Part shown: positions 51,428 through 59,035 of the stretch, in pieces
Layout: every line of letters begins with the position of its first letter
Position numbering within the stretch: the first letter of the stretch is position 1
NCBI RefSeq assembly: GCF_001050015.1
Contig: NZ_CVTB01000155.1
Coordinates: forward strand, 1-64,000
Direction of reading: 5' to 3'
Length of the DNA stretch: 64,000 nt
From: Mycolicibacterium malmesburyense
GTDB lineage: Bacteria; Actinomycetota; Actinomycetes; Mycobacteriales; Mycobacteriaceae
Translations under genes and position numbers: made by a program
The notes under the pieces: generated by a model
Databases searched by the model: none
What the model saw: the letters and a program-made list of their open reading frames with translations, nothing else
Told to the model about the DNA's origin: nothing

Positions 51428-53274
51428 TGCCCAGCAGCCTCGAGAACCTCGTCACCTCGGTCGCCACGCAGCTCATGGGGGTGAACGCGGCCACCTCGGT
51501 CGAGGTGAGCAGGCAGGTACTGGCCGATCTCGTCGCGTACTTCGGGGTCGACGTCAGCTTCCTGCGCCACAACGATCACCGGATCCGCGCCTCGGTGCTG
51601 GTCGCGGAGTGGCCGGTCCGGCCGGGAATCCCGGATCCGGACCCGTTGGCCGTCGTGTACTTCGCCGACGCCGATCCGGTGTTCGCCCGGTGCGAGCATC
51701 AGAAGGAACCGATCGTCTTCCGCCCCGAACCCTCGACCGAGGAGTATCAGCAGACCATCGCCGAGGGCAGGCAGGTTCCGTCGACGTCGATGGCGTGCGT
51801 GCCGATGCTCTCGGGTGACGTCACATCCGGGGTGCTCGGCTTCGTCAAGTTCGGCGACCGCGACTGGACGCCGGAAGAACTCAACGCGCTCAAGGCGATC
51901 GCCTCACTGTTCGCCCAGGTTCAGGCGCGCGTCGAGGCCGAGGGCCGGCTGCGCTACCTGGCCGAACACGACGACCTGACGGGCCTGTGCAACCGGCGAG
52001 CGCTGCTGGCCCACCTGGATGCCCGCCTCGAGGAGGGACAACCGGGTCCGGTCTCGGTGCTGTTCTTCGATCTGGACCGGCTGAAGGCCATCAACGACTA
52101 CCTCGGCCACACGGCGGGCGACTGGTTCATTCGCGTGCTGGCCGAACGGTTGCGCCAAAGCGCCGACAAGGGCACGTTCCTGGCCCGGCTCGGTGGCGAC
52201 GAGTTCGTGGTGGTGCCATCGGGACCGACGGACGTCGACGCGGCCAAGGAACTGGCGCACCGCCTGCAAACGTCGCTCAACGAGCGGGTGCCGGTCGACG
52301 GCGAAACCCTCACCCGCACGGTCAGCATCGGTGTGGCGCTCGGAGATCCCGGCCGCGACAACACCTCGGACCTGCTACGGCGCGCCGACCAGGCGGTGTT
52401 GACCGCCAAGGCCTCCGGCGGCAACGAAGTCGCGATCTTCACCGACCAGATGTCGCTGGACTCCGACTTCCGCAACGACATCGAGCTGCATCTGCACAAC
52501 GTCATCGAGACGGGCGCCCTTCTGTTGCACTATCAGCCGGAGATCAACATGCGCACCGGTGAGATCCTCGCCGCGGAGGCGCTGGTCCGCTGGGAGCATC
52601 CGACCCGCGGCCTGCTGGCGCCGGCTTCGTTCATCGGGGTTGCCGAATCCATCAATCTGGCGGGCGAATTGGGACGCTGGGTGATGCGCACGGCGTGCCG
52701 CGAGTTCGCGCAGTGGCGCGCGCACGGCGTCGGCCGCGACGCGGTTCTGCGGATCAACGTCTCGCCGGTCCAGCTCGTCAGCGACGGCTTCGTGGAGTCG
52801 GTCGCGGGAACCATCGAGGAGTTCGGACTCGACGGCGGATCGGTGTGCCTGGAGATCACCGAGAGCGTGGTGGTTCAGGACATCGAGACCACCCGCAAGA
52901 CGCTGGCCGGCCTCAAACAGGTCGGTGTACAGGTCGCCATCGACGACTTCGGCACCGGCTACAGCGTGTTGTCGCACCTGAAATCCCTGCCCGTCGACAC
53001 GCTGAAGATCGACAAGGGCTTCGTTCGGGAATTGGGTGTGGATCCGGGCGATCTCGCGATCGTGCGCGCGGTCATCGCGCTCGCCGAGGCGTTCGGACTG
53101 CAACTGGTCGCCGAGGGCGTGGAGACCGAGCAGGCCGCACGCACGCTGCTCGCGCACGGATGCCACCGTGCTCAGGGGTTCTTGTTGTCGCGCCCGCTGC
53201 CGGGCGCGGAGATGGAATCGCTACTCGCCGAGGGACGGATACCCGTGCAGTTTGCCGCATCGCCACGACCCTGA
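51427..53274 (+). CDS. dcpA: Bifunctional diguanylate cyclase/phosphodiesterase (GAF-GGDEF-EAL)
   Basis: Cyclic di-GMP enzyme of 615 residues. An N-terminal GAF-like sensor (about 1-165, with VPSTSMACVPMLSG) is followed by a GGDEF domain with intact GGDEF at 256-260 and an EAL domain with EAL at 384-386. The EAL domain also has LEITESVVV, IDDFGTGYSVLSHLKSLPVDTLKIDKGFV (in pieces) and LVAEGVETEQ. No RxxD inhibitory site stands before GGDEF. Both activities should be intact, as in M. smegmatis DcpA and M. tuberculosis Rv1354c, which have the same layout and the same moeY neighbour. GTG 51427 overlaps the moeY stop by one base. Its 3' end overlaps the convergent flavoprotein gene by 54 bases. 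Confidence 0.93.
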   Translation: MPSSLENLVTSVATQLMGVNAATSVEVSRQVLADLVAYFGVDVSFLRHNDHRIRASVLVAEWPVRPGIPDPDPLAVVYFADADPVFARCEHQKEPIVFRPEPSTEEYQQTIAEGRQVPSTSMACVPMLSGDVTSGVLGFVKFGDRDWTPEELNALKAIASLFAQVQARVEAEGRLRYLAEHDDLTGLCNRRALLAHLDARLEEGQPGPVSVLFFDLDRLKAINDYLGHTAGDWFIRVLAERLRQSADKGTFLARLGGDEFVVVPSGPTDVDAAKELAHRLQTSLNERVPVDGETLTRTVSIGVALGDPGRDNTSDLLRRADQAVLTAKASGGNEVAIFTDQMSLDSDFRNDIELHLHNVIETGALLLHYQPEINMRTGEILAAEALVRWEHPTRGLLAPASFIGVAESINLAGELGRWVMRTACREFAQWRAHGVGRDAVLRINVSPVQLVSDGFVESVAGTIEEFGLDGGSVCLEITESVVVQDIETTRKTLAGLKQVGVQVAIDDFGTGYSVLSHLKSLPVDTLKIDKGFVRELGVDPGDLAIVRAVIALAEAFGLQLVAEGVETEQAARTLLAHGCHRAQGFLLSRPLPGAEMESLLAEGRIPVQFAASPRP

Positions 53275-54102
53275 GTGGCGATAGGTCTCGCGAAGGTTCT
53301 CGTGAAGGCGGCGACCGCGCGCCTGGCACGTCGAACCCGCCAAGGCGAGCGGTTCGGCGGTGAGCACCTCGACGCGACCGAACCTGCTCGCGCGCTGCCC
53401 GACGAGGCAGACCCGCAGGATGTCGCCGGATCCGGACCGCCGGTCGGGCTGTGGAAGTTCCGTGGCTCCGCTCGTCACGGTGACACCGTGCCGCGCCCGA
53501 ACCGCCGTGGGGCCCGCGGGGGTGGCGAAGATCGCACCCACCACGACGTCCTCCTCGAACACCAAGCGTTGCAGCGCGTGGTCGGCGTGCACCTCGATGC
53601 CGCGGGAGGCCACGCCGGCGGTCAGCAGATCGACGACGGAACCGGAGAGATCGCCGGAGTCGGCGGCGAGCGCGCCGATCTCGAGGACCTCGAGTATCTG
53701 GCCGTCCGACGCCTGTACCGTCGCCGCGCTCCAATCCGGCAGCCGCGTCGAGAGATAACCGAACGGGGTCGCCAAACATTGCGCCGCCCAGTCGCGCAGG
53801 CGTGCCCCGACGAACGGCGCGACAGTGCGGCCGGTGTCGGCGGGGGTGTGCGAGGGCACGGCACGGACCGGCACGCCGAGGTCATGAGACTGCCGGCGGG
53901 GCGGATCCAGATCGGACGTCATCTCGGCGAAGAAACTCCGGGTGCACCGGTCTTCTGTATCCGTGCCCAACCAATTGCGTTCGGCGACGCCCCAGTCGGC
54001 GAGAAACACCTCGCCACCGAGTTCATCGAGTGCGATGGCGTGTGCAAGGCCGGCCGCGCCGGCGCCGGCGCATACCACGTCGACTTCGTCGTCCCACTCC
54101 AC
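53221..54102 (-). CDS. Short FAD-binding oxidoreductase, probably truncated
   Basis: Flavoprotein-like gene of 293 residues. The N-terminal FAD motif is VVCAGAGAAGLAHAIALDELG, as in fumarate reductase/3-ketosteroid dehydrogenase-type proteins. A middle part with IEVHADHALQRLVFEEDVVVGAIF is the strand pair that normally contacts FAD. Related enzymes have 450-550 residues with a C-terminal GG-T FAD motif, which I do not see. It ends in a low-complexity Arg-rich tail read through the dcpA 3' end. It may be a degraded gene or a short paralogue. Start GTG 54102 follows GGAGAAG. The leader upstream is rich in inverted repeats. Confidence 0.7.
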   Translation of the reverse strand: MEWDDEVDVVCAGAGAAGLAHAIALDELGGEVFLADWGVAERNWLGTDTEDRCTRSFFAEMTSDLDPPRRQSHDLGVPVRAVPSHTPADTGRTVAPFVGARLRDWAAQCLATPFGYLSTRLPDWSAATVQASDGQILEVLEIGALAADSGDLSGSVVDLLTAGVASRGIEVHADHALQRLVFEEDVVVGAIFATPAGPTAVRARHGVTVTSGATELPQPDRRSGSGDILRVCLVGQRASRFGRVEVLTAEPLALAGSTCQARGRRLHENLRETYRHSGSWRCGKLHGYPSLGE

Positions 54103-54565
54103 CGTTAACTTCTCCAAGGTCGCTGCGATGTGCAGTTGTGGCTTATAAAGCCGCCGAATCGTCGAACAATTCAGCGGTGTGCGAAAAGCTGCCATTGCCC
54201 GCAGGCGGGATCGAGGGGTTTGCCGATACGGGCAATGGCAACGCGAGGGGTAGCAACTCCCGCGCTGCTCCGCAAACACGACTGCGGTGGCGACGGGGTA
54301 CCTGCGGCGCAGTGAGACCCACGGGCGGCGTTACGTGACGCCACGAACCGAAAGTCATCACGCCCGGTACTTTACATACTTTTTGGATGTTATGGGGGTC
54401 TAACTATGACTTAAAGTTTGACGTGTCGGACACAACAATCCGGAGTACGGAATTTCACGAGTGTCAGCCGAAAGGATTGCCGGGGAACCACGTAGCGCCA
54501 GAAGATCAGCCGGCGGGCGGGTTGGCACGCCCAGCTAACTGCACGGAATTCGTAGAACCGGGGTA
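54103..54565. other. 463-bp non-coding region with several inverted repeats
   Basis: There is no credible gene here. Inverted repeats seen: GGCTT-ATA-AAGCC (54140-54152), a perfect 12-bp pair at 54190-54201 and 54229-54240, a near-palindrome GGCGT-N6-ACGCC (54327-54342) and GTGTC-G-GACAC (54423-54433). The stretch 54360-54420 is distinctly AT-rich and likely holds promoters for the flavoprotein (minus) and the TetR (plus). That leaves leaders of roughly 250 and 150 bases. Confidence 0.6.
54190..54240. promoter_or_regulatory. Long hairpin in the flavoprotein leader
   Basis: TGCCATTGCCCG and CGGGCAATGGCA are exact inverse complements, 12 bp each, separated by 27 bases. The hairpin is 88 bases before the flavoprotein start. 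It could be a transcription-attenuation or RNA-binding element, or a cruciform-type operator. It fits no riboswitch class I recognise. Confidence 0.6.
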
Positions 54566-55300
54566 GTGAATGGAAGAATCGCGGGGTTGGATAATTTCAG
54601 GCAAACGAGGCTCCCACTGAACAGCGTTCCCACATCGACCGATCACGTCGACCGACGGTCGGATTCGACGCGGCTGCAGATATTGCATGCGGCGTCGCGA
54701 CTGTTCGCCCGCAGTTCATACAGCCGCGTCAATCTCGATGACATCCTCGCCGACGCGGCGGTGACCAAAGGAGCGATGTACTTCCACTTCCGCTCCAAAC
54801 ACGCGTTGGCGTCGGCGATCGTCGAACTCCGCATGGAAGAGGCGCGGGCGTCGGTCGACGAGGTTTTGGCGCGCAGGCTGTCCGGCCTGGAGACGCTCAT
54901 CGATCTGTCGTTTCGAATCGCGGTCGACGACATCGGCAGCGAGGTGGCCAGGGCGGGGTTGAACCTCCTGGAGTCCATCGGGCGCACCGACGGCCTGCAG
55001 TCGACCGTTCTCGGCACGTGGGTGGAGGGCTACGCGAGGGTCATCCAGCGGGCGGTCGCCGAAGGCGACATTCGCGACCACGATGACGCCGAGTCGATCG
55101 GCCGTCTGCTGGTTTCGATGTACATGGGCCTGCGGCAGACCAGCGATCTGGACGATCCCGAACGCTTCATGCGCGATCTGCAGGCCGCCTGGATGCTGCT
55201 GTTACCGGGCCTGACCAGCGATGACCACATCTCCTATCTCGCCGAGTTCGTCAAACGCCGCACCGCGGTGGCCATCAAGACGGCGGCGCCGTTGCCGTGA
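54566..55300 (+). CDS. TetR-family regulator (gamma-butyrolactone-receptor-like)
   Basis: TetR regulator of 244 residues. The helix-turn-helix is RLQILHAASRLF...SRVNLDDILADAAVTKGAMYFHFRSKHAL. The recognition helix TKGAMYFHFRSK and long ligand domain are those of the ScbR/ArpA-like branch. The position next to dcpA recalls Rv1353c, the TetR beside Rv1354c in M. tuberculosis (from memory). GTG 54566 is a tentative start with no clear ribosome site; the first 30 residues are not typical. A second TetR of the same branch follows on the same strand 64 bases later. Confidence 0.85.
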   Translation: MNGRIAGLDNFRQTRLPLNSVPTSTDHVDRRSDSTRLQILHAASRLFARSSYSRVNLDDILADAAVTKGAMYFHFRSKHALASAIVELRMEEARASVDEVLARRLSGLETLIDLSFRIAVDDIGSEVARAGLNLLESIGRTDGLQSTVLGTWVEGYARVIQRAVAEGDIRDHDDAESIGRLLVSMYMGLRQTSDLDDPERFMRDLQAAWMLLLPGLTSDDHISYLAEFVKRRTAVAIKTAAPLP

Positions 55301-55364
55301 TCTATGATCCCCCGGTCAGGCCATCTCCATCGGGTTGAGGCCATCGGAGCGGAGGTTACCGACG

Positions 55365-56027
55365 ATGGTGCGCCAAGCGCGATCCGAGGCCACCCGGCGA
55401 AGGATCATCGAAGCCGCAGTCGACCTGTTCAACGAGATCGGATATTCGGCCACCAGCCTCGGCGACATCATCGAACGCGCCGAGATGACCAAGGGTGCGC
55501 TCTACTACCATTTCGATTCCAAAGAGGCACTCGCCTTCGCGATCATCGACGAGGGCAGCGCCAATCTCTTCGAGGCCTTCGAGATGATCAGCGAATCCTC
55601 GGCCCCCGCGCTCGAACGCATCATCCACGGCTGCTTCGTCGTCGCGGATCTGCTCCGCACCGACAAGACGGCCCGCAGCGCAACGCAATTGCGGCGCACG
55701 TTCGGTGAGTTCAGCGAGGCCACGACCCGCATCTTCAGTCGCTGGCTCGACGAGATCTCGTCCAGCGTCACGGCCGCGATCGAGGAGGGCGACGTACGCC
55801 CCGACCTCAATCCGCTCGCGGTCGCCGAGACCGTTGTCGGGACGATGACGGGTGCCGAACTGCTTTCCAGCTCCGCCTCGTCGGGCACCGACGTGATGGA
55901 GCGCCTCGGCCGGATCTGGGAGGTCTTGCTGCCGGCCGTCGCGACCGAGGAGTCGCTTGGTTATTTTCAGCAGTACCTGGCGCGCGAGGCGCTCCGCCGG
56001 TCGGCGCCCGAGCCGGGCGACGCCTAG
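55365..56027 (+). CDS. TetR-family regulator (gamma-butyrolactone-receptor-like)
   Basis: TetR regulator of 220 residues. MVRQARSEATRRRIIEAAVDLF leads into TSLGDIIERAEMTKGALYYHFDSKEALA, sharing the TKGAxYxHF recognition helix with the TetR at 54566, so the two may be tandem duplicates that diverged in their ligand domains. ATG 55365 has GGAGG at 55351-55355. It overlaps the convergent PAS gene by 4 bases. Targets are unknown; candidates are the hairpin-rich region upstream and the palindrome at 56515 before the dehydrogenase pair. Confidence 0.9.
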   Translation: MVRQARSEATRRRIIEAAVDLFNEIGYSATSLGDIIERAEMTKGALYYHFDSKEALAFAIIDEGSANLFEAFEMISESSAPALERIIHGCFVVADLLRTDKTARSATQLRRTFGEFSEATTRIFSRWLDEISSSVTAAIEEGDVRPDLNPLAVAETVVGTMTGAELLSSSASSGTDVMERLGRIWEVLLPAVATEESLGYFQQYLAREALRRSAPEPGDA

Positions 56028-56512
56028 AGCTCGTCGACCCAGAGCTGTTCGGTCAAGTCCTGGAAGGTGGCCAGCGCGACCGGGTCGCTCCCGCGCCGTA
56101 GGGCGGACTTGCTCATCCGGGCCCGCACTATCGAGCCGTCCCTGTGCAGGAGTTCGACGACCAACTCCTCATGGGCGCGCATCACCGAGACCGCGGACTC
56201 GTCGGAGGGCAGGGTGTGGAAGATCTGATGGAAGTGCAGCTCGCTGACGGCGTCTGCGGTGTAACCCACCATGTCGGCGAACGCCTCGTTCGCGAACACG
56301 ATCGCGCCGTCTTCCGCGATCGCCAGTACCGGTACGGGCAGGCGGTCGAGGACCACCAATGCCGGCAACTCTCCGAGAACAGCCGTGGGTGATTTAACAA
56401 CCTGCCCGTCTCGTCGTCGCTCCACGCGTCCAATTATGCCGCCGGTTTCGCATGCTCGTTCCACAATTTCCGCGTCGAGCGGCCGTTCACTTGAGCGCCC
56501 CACGCGGGCCAC
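56024..56512 (-). CDS. PAS-domain protein without output domain
   Basis: Protein of 162 residues that is almost entirely one PAS domain: LDRLPVPVLAIAEDGAIVFANEAFADMVGYTADAV (in pieces), then the PAC-like strands VVELLHRDGSIVRARMSKSALR and ATFQDLTEQLW. No kinase, GGDEF or helix-turn-helix is attached. It may sense redox, light or a small ligand and act by binding a partner; being one gene away from dcpA's regulators, that partner could be a c-di-GMP protein (guess). GTG 56512 is 2 bases from an inverted repeat that also serves the divergent acyl-CoA dehydrogenase operon. Confidence 0.8.
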   Translation of the reverse strand: MARVGRSSERPLDAEIVERACETGGIIGRVERRRDGQVVKSPTAVLGELPALVVLDRLPVPVLAIAEDGAIVFANEAFADMVGYTADAVSELHFHQIFHTLPSDESAVSVMRAHEELVVELLHRDGSIVRARMSKSALRRGSDPVALATFQDLTEQLWVDEL

Positions 56513-56514
56513 AT

Positions 56515-56531
56515 AGTGAACTAGGTTTACT
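56515..56531. promoter_or_regulatory. Inverted repeat AGTGAAC-TAG-GTTTACT
   Basis: Six of seven positions pair between the arms. It lies between the divergent PAS gene (start 56512) and acyl-CoA dehydrogenase operon (start 56564). Spacing (7-3-7) is like the window's ACTGTAA operator but the arm sequence differs, so a different TetR, perhaps the one at 55365, is the better candidate. Confidence 0.45.
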
Positions 56532-56563
56532 GTGCTAGGGCGTCAAGAGACAGGGGATCGACG

Positions 56564-57796
56564 ATGGACCTGAAGTGGTCGCGGGCCGACACGGCGTTTC
56601 GTGACGAGGTACGCAGCTTTCTCAACGAGAAGTTGACGCCGGAGCTGCGCCGCGCCGGACGCCTCATGACCAGTGTGTACGCCGATCACGACGCGAGCAT
56701 GGAGTGGCAGCGGATCCTGCACGAGCGCGGCTGGGCCGCGCCGGCCTGGCCTGTCGAGTACGGCGGCTGTGACTGGACCCTGACCCAGCACTACATCTTC
56801 AGCCGGGAGTCCACGCTGGCCGGTGCGCCGTCGCTGTCGCCGATGGGGATCCGCATGGTTGCCCACGCCCTGATCAAGTTCGGCACCGACGCGCAGAAGG
56901 AATTCTTTCTTCCGCGCATCCTCACCGGCGAGGTTTTCTTCTGTCAGGGCTACTCCGAACCCGAGGCGGGTTCCGATCTGGCGGCGCTGTCGATGGCGGC
57001 CTTGGACGACGGCGACGACCTGGTCTGCACGGGCAGCAAGATCTGGACGACGCATGCCCGCGAAGCCAACTGGATGTTCGCTCTGGTGCGCACCTCGAGG
57101 ACGCAGAAGAAGCAGCAGGGCATCACGTTCGTGCTCATCGACATGTCCTCCCCCGGCATCGAGATCCGGCCGCTGGTGATGACGTCCGGCGAAGAGGTGC
57201 AGAACCAGGTCTTCTTCGACGAGGTGCGGGTGCCCAAGACGAACGTGCTGGGCAAGATCGACGACGGGTGGACCGTCGCGAAGTACCTGCTGGAATTCGA
57301 ACGCGGCGGCGGCGCGTCGTCACCGGCGCTGCAGGTGATGGCACAGGAGATCGCGACCGTCGCCGCCGGTGAACCGGGTCCGACCGGAGGCCGGCTGATC
57401 GACGATCCGGCCTTCGCCCGCAAGCTGGCCGACGCGCGGATCCGCACCGAGGTGCTCGAGATCCTCGAATACCGGGTGCTGGCGACGGTGGCCGAGGGGA
57501 AGAACCCCGGCGCCGCCTCGTCGATGCTCAAGGTGCTGGCGACCGAGTTGAGCCAGGCGATCACCGAACTCGCGATGGAAGCGGCCGGCCCGCGCGGCCG
57601 CGTCTACCAGCCGCACGCCACCTGTCCCGGCGGACCGATCGCCGAGTTCGAGCCACCGCCGGACGGCTACCTCAGCGGTGAGCCCTGGCAGGCCGTCGCC
57701 CCGTTGCGCTACTTCAACGACCGGGCGGGCTCGATCTACGCCGGCAGCAACGAGATTCAGCGCAACATCCTGGCCAAAGCGGCGCTGGGACTCTGA
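56564..57796 (+). CDS. Acyl-CoA dehydrogenase, subunit of a second heteromeric pair
   Basis: Acyl-CoA dehydrogenase of 410 residues. The motifs are FFCQGYSEPEAGSDLA, LVCTGSKIWTTHAR and the C-terminal YAGSNEIQRNILAKAALGL. The YEGT-type Glu is Ala here, while the Glu in LEFERGGGASS lies at the alternative position used by isovaleryl- and steroid-type enzymes. With the shorter protein encoded 11 bases downstream it should form an alpha2beta2 enzyme, as FadE26-FadE27 do. ATG 56564 follows AGGGGAT. The operon is controlled from the inverted repeat at 56515. Confidence 0.92.
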   Translation: MDLKWSRADTAFRDEVRSFLNEKLTPELRRAGRLMTSVYADHDASMEWQRILHERGWAAPAWPVEYGGCDWTLTQHYIFSRESTLAGAPSLSPMGIRMVAHALIKFGTDAQKEFFLPRILTGEVFFCQGYSEPEAGSDLAALSMAALDDGDDLVCTGSKIWTTHAREANWMFALVRTSRTQKKQQGITFVLIDMSSPGIEIRPLVMTSGEEVQNQVFFDEVRVPKTNVLGKIDDGWTVAKYLLEFERGGGASSPALQVMAQEIATVAAGEPGPTGGRLIDDPAFARKLADARIRTEVLEILEYRVLATVAEGKNPGAASSMLKVLATELSQAITELAMEAAGPRGRVYQPHATCPGGPIAEFEPPPDGYLSGEPWQAVAPLRYFNDRAGSIYAGSNEIQRNILAKAALGL

Positions 57797-57807
57797 GGGA
57801 GCTTGAT

Positions 57808-58932
57808 ATGGACTTCAATCTGACCAAGGAACAGGAACTGCTGCGCGACGGCCTGAACAAGTTCTTGTCGAGCCGCTACGACCTCGAGACGAGCCGCGCC
57901 GCGGCCAAGACGGGCGCCGGGTGGCAGCCCGACATCTGGTCGGGCTTCGCCAACGAGCTCGGAATCCTCGGCGCCGCGCTGCCGGAGGATATCGGCGGAA
58001 TCGGCGGCGGGCCCGTGGAGGTGATGGTCATCGCCGAGGCACTCGGGCAGGCGCTGGTCGTCGAGCCGTATGTCGACACGGTGGTCGTCTCCGGCGGCCT
58101 GCTGCAGCGCGCCGGCGGTGAGGCGGCCTCGGCGTTGTTGGAGCGCATCGTCGAGGGCACGGCCGTCGTCGCGCTGGCCGCCTCCGAAGAGGCCACCGGA
58201 CACCACTGGGCGGAGGTGACGACGACCGCCGAACGCGACGGTGACGGATGGGTGCTGCGCGGGTCCAAGATCGTCGTCGCGAGCGCTCCCCTGGCGACCC
58301 ATCTCCTGGTCACCGCGCGCACCGAGAACGGAATCTCGCTGTTTTGCGTCGATCTCGGCGCCGCCGGGGATGCGGTCGCGGCTCGTCACTACCGCACCAT
58401 CGACGACCGCCGGGCATCCGACCTGACGTTCGACGGCCTTCGGCTTCGGTCCGACGCGCTGCTCGGCGAGGAGGGCGGGGCGTGGCCGTCGCTGGCGCAG
58501 GCCCGCGACGAGGGTGCGGCCGCGGTGTGCGCGGAGGCCGTCGGGTGCATGCGAAAAGTGGTGGCCGACACCGTCGAGTACGCCAAACAGCGTCAACAGT
58601 TCGGTCAGCCGATCGGCAGTTTCCAGGCGCTGCAGCACCGCATGGTCGACATGTACATGGAGCTCGAGCAGGCGGTGTCCGCCGCCTACCTCGCGGTGCT
58701 CAACCTCGAGGCCGAGCCGGACGTGCGGGCGCGCGCGGTCTCGGCGGCCAAGGCCACCGTCGGCCGGGCCGCGCGCTTCATCGGCCAACAGTCGGTCCAA
58801 CTGCACGGCGGCATGGGCATGACCGAGGAACTCGCGATCGGCCACTACTTCAAACGGCTGACCGCGCTTCAGTACGAGTTCGGCACCACCGACTTCCACG
58901 TCACCCGCTATGCGGAGCTGACCGGGGCCTGA
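57808..58932 (+). CDS. Acyl-CoA dehydrogenase, partner subunit
   Basis: Acyl-CoA dehydrogenase-like protein of 374 residues. ALPEDIGGIGGGPVEV, YAKQRQQFGQPIGSFQALQHRM and QLHGGMGMTEELAIGHYFKRL are intact. The C-terminal end (FGTTDFHVTRYAELTG) lacks the Glu of YEGT, as usual for the second subunit of such pairs. The QFGQPIGSFQ and HGGMGMT strings are the FAD-contact segments this subunit contributes. ATG 57808 with GAGGGAG upstream; 11-base gap to the first subunit. Confidence 0.91.
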   Translation: MDFNLTKEQELLRDGLNKFLSSRYDLETSRAAAKTGAGWQPDIWSGFANELGILGAALPEDIGGIGGGPVEVMVIAEALGQALVVEPYVDTVVVSGGLLQRAGGEAASALLERIVEGTAVVALAASEEATGHHWAEVTTTAERDGDGWVLRGSKIVVASAPLATHLLVTARTENGISLFCVDLGAAGDAVAARHYRTIDDRRASDLTFDGLRLRSDALLGEEGGAWPSLAQARDEGAAAVCAEAVGCMRKVVADTVEYAKQRQQFGQPIGSFQALQHRMVDMYMELEQAVSAAYLAVLNLEAEPDVRARAVSAAKATVGRAARFIGQQSVQLHGGMGMTEELAIGHYFKRLTALQYEFGTTDFHVTRYAELTGA

Positions 58933-58956
58933 CGCCGGCGCGCACCGTTTCCGGGA

Positions 58957-58976
58957 TGAATGACCAAAGGCCCTGT
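58957..58976 (+). promoter_or_regulatory. DosR-box-like palindrome
   Basis: ATGACCAAAGGCCC (58960 onward) matches the dormancy-regulator consensus GGGACTWWAGTCCC at about 10 of 14 positions, including the GAC..AAAGGCCC core common in real DosR sites. It lies about 62 bases before the universal stress protein start, a normal distance, and that gene class is a frequent DosR target. Confidence 0.6.
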
Positions 58977-59035
58977 CCGCACGGGCGGTCACGGCCTACG
59001 GTCGAGATACAAGCGGTGCTGCGAAGGGAGAGATG

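Noticed and set aside
54103..54565. A known riboswitch (c-di-GMP, c-di-AMP, cobalamin) before the flavoprotein
   Set aside because: I could not match the conserved boxes of these classes by eye; only unassigned inverted repeats can be supported.
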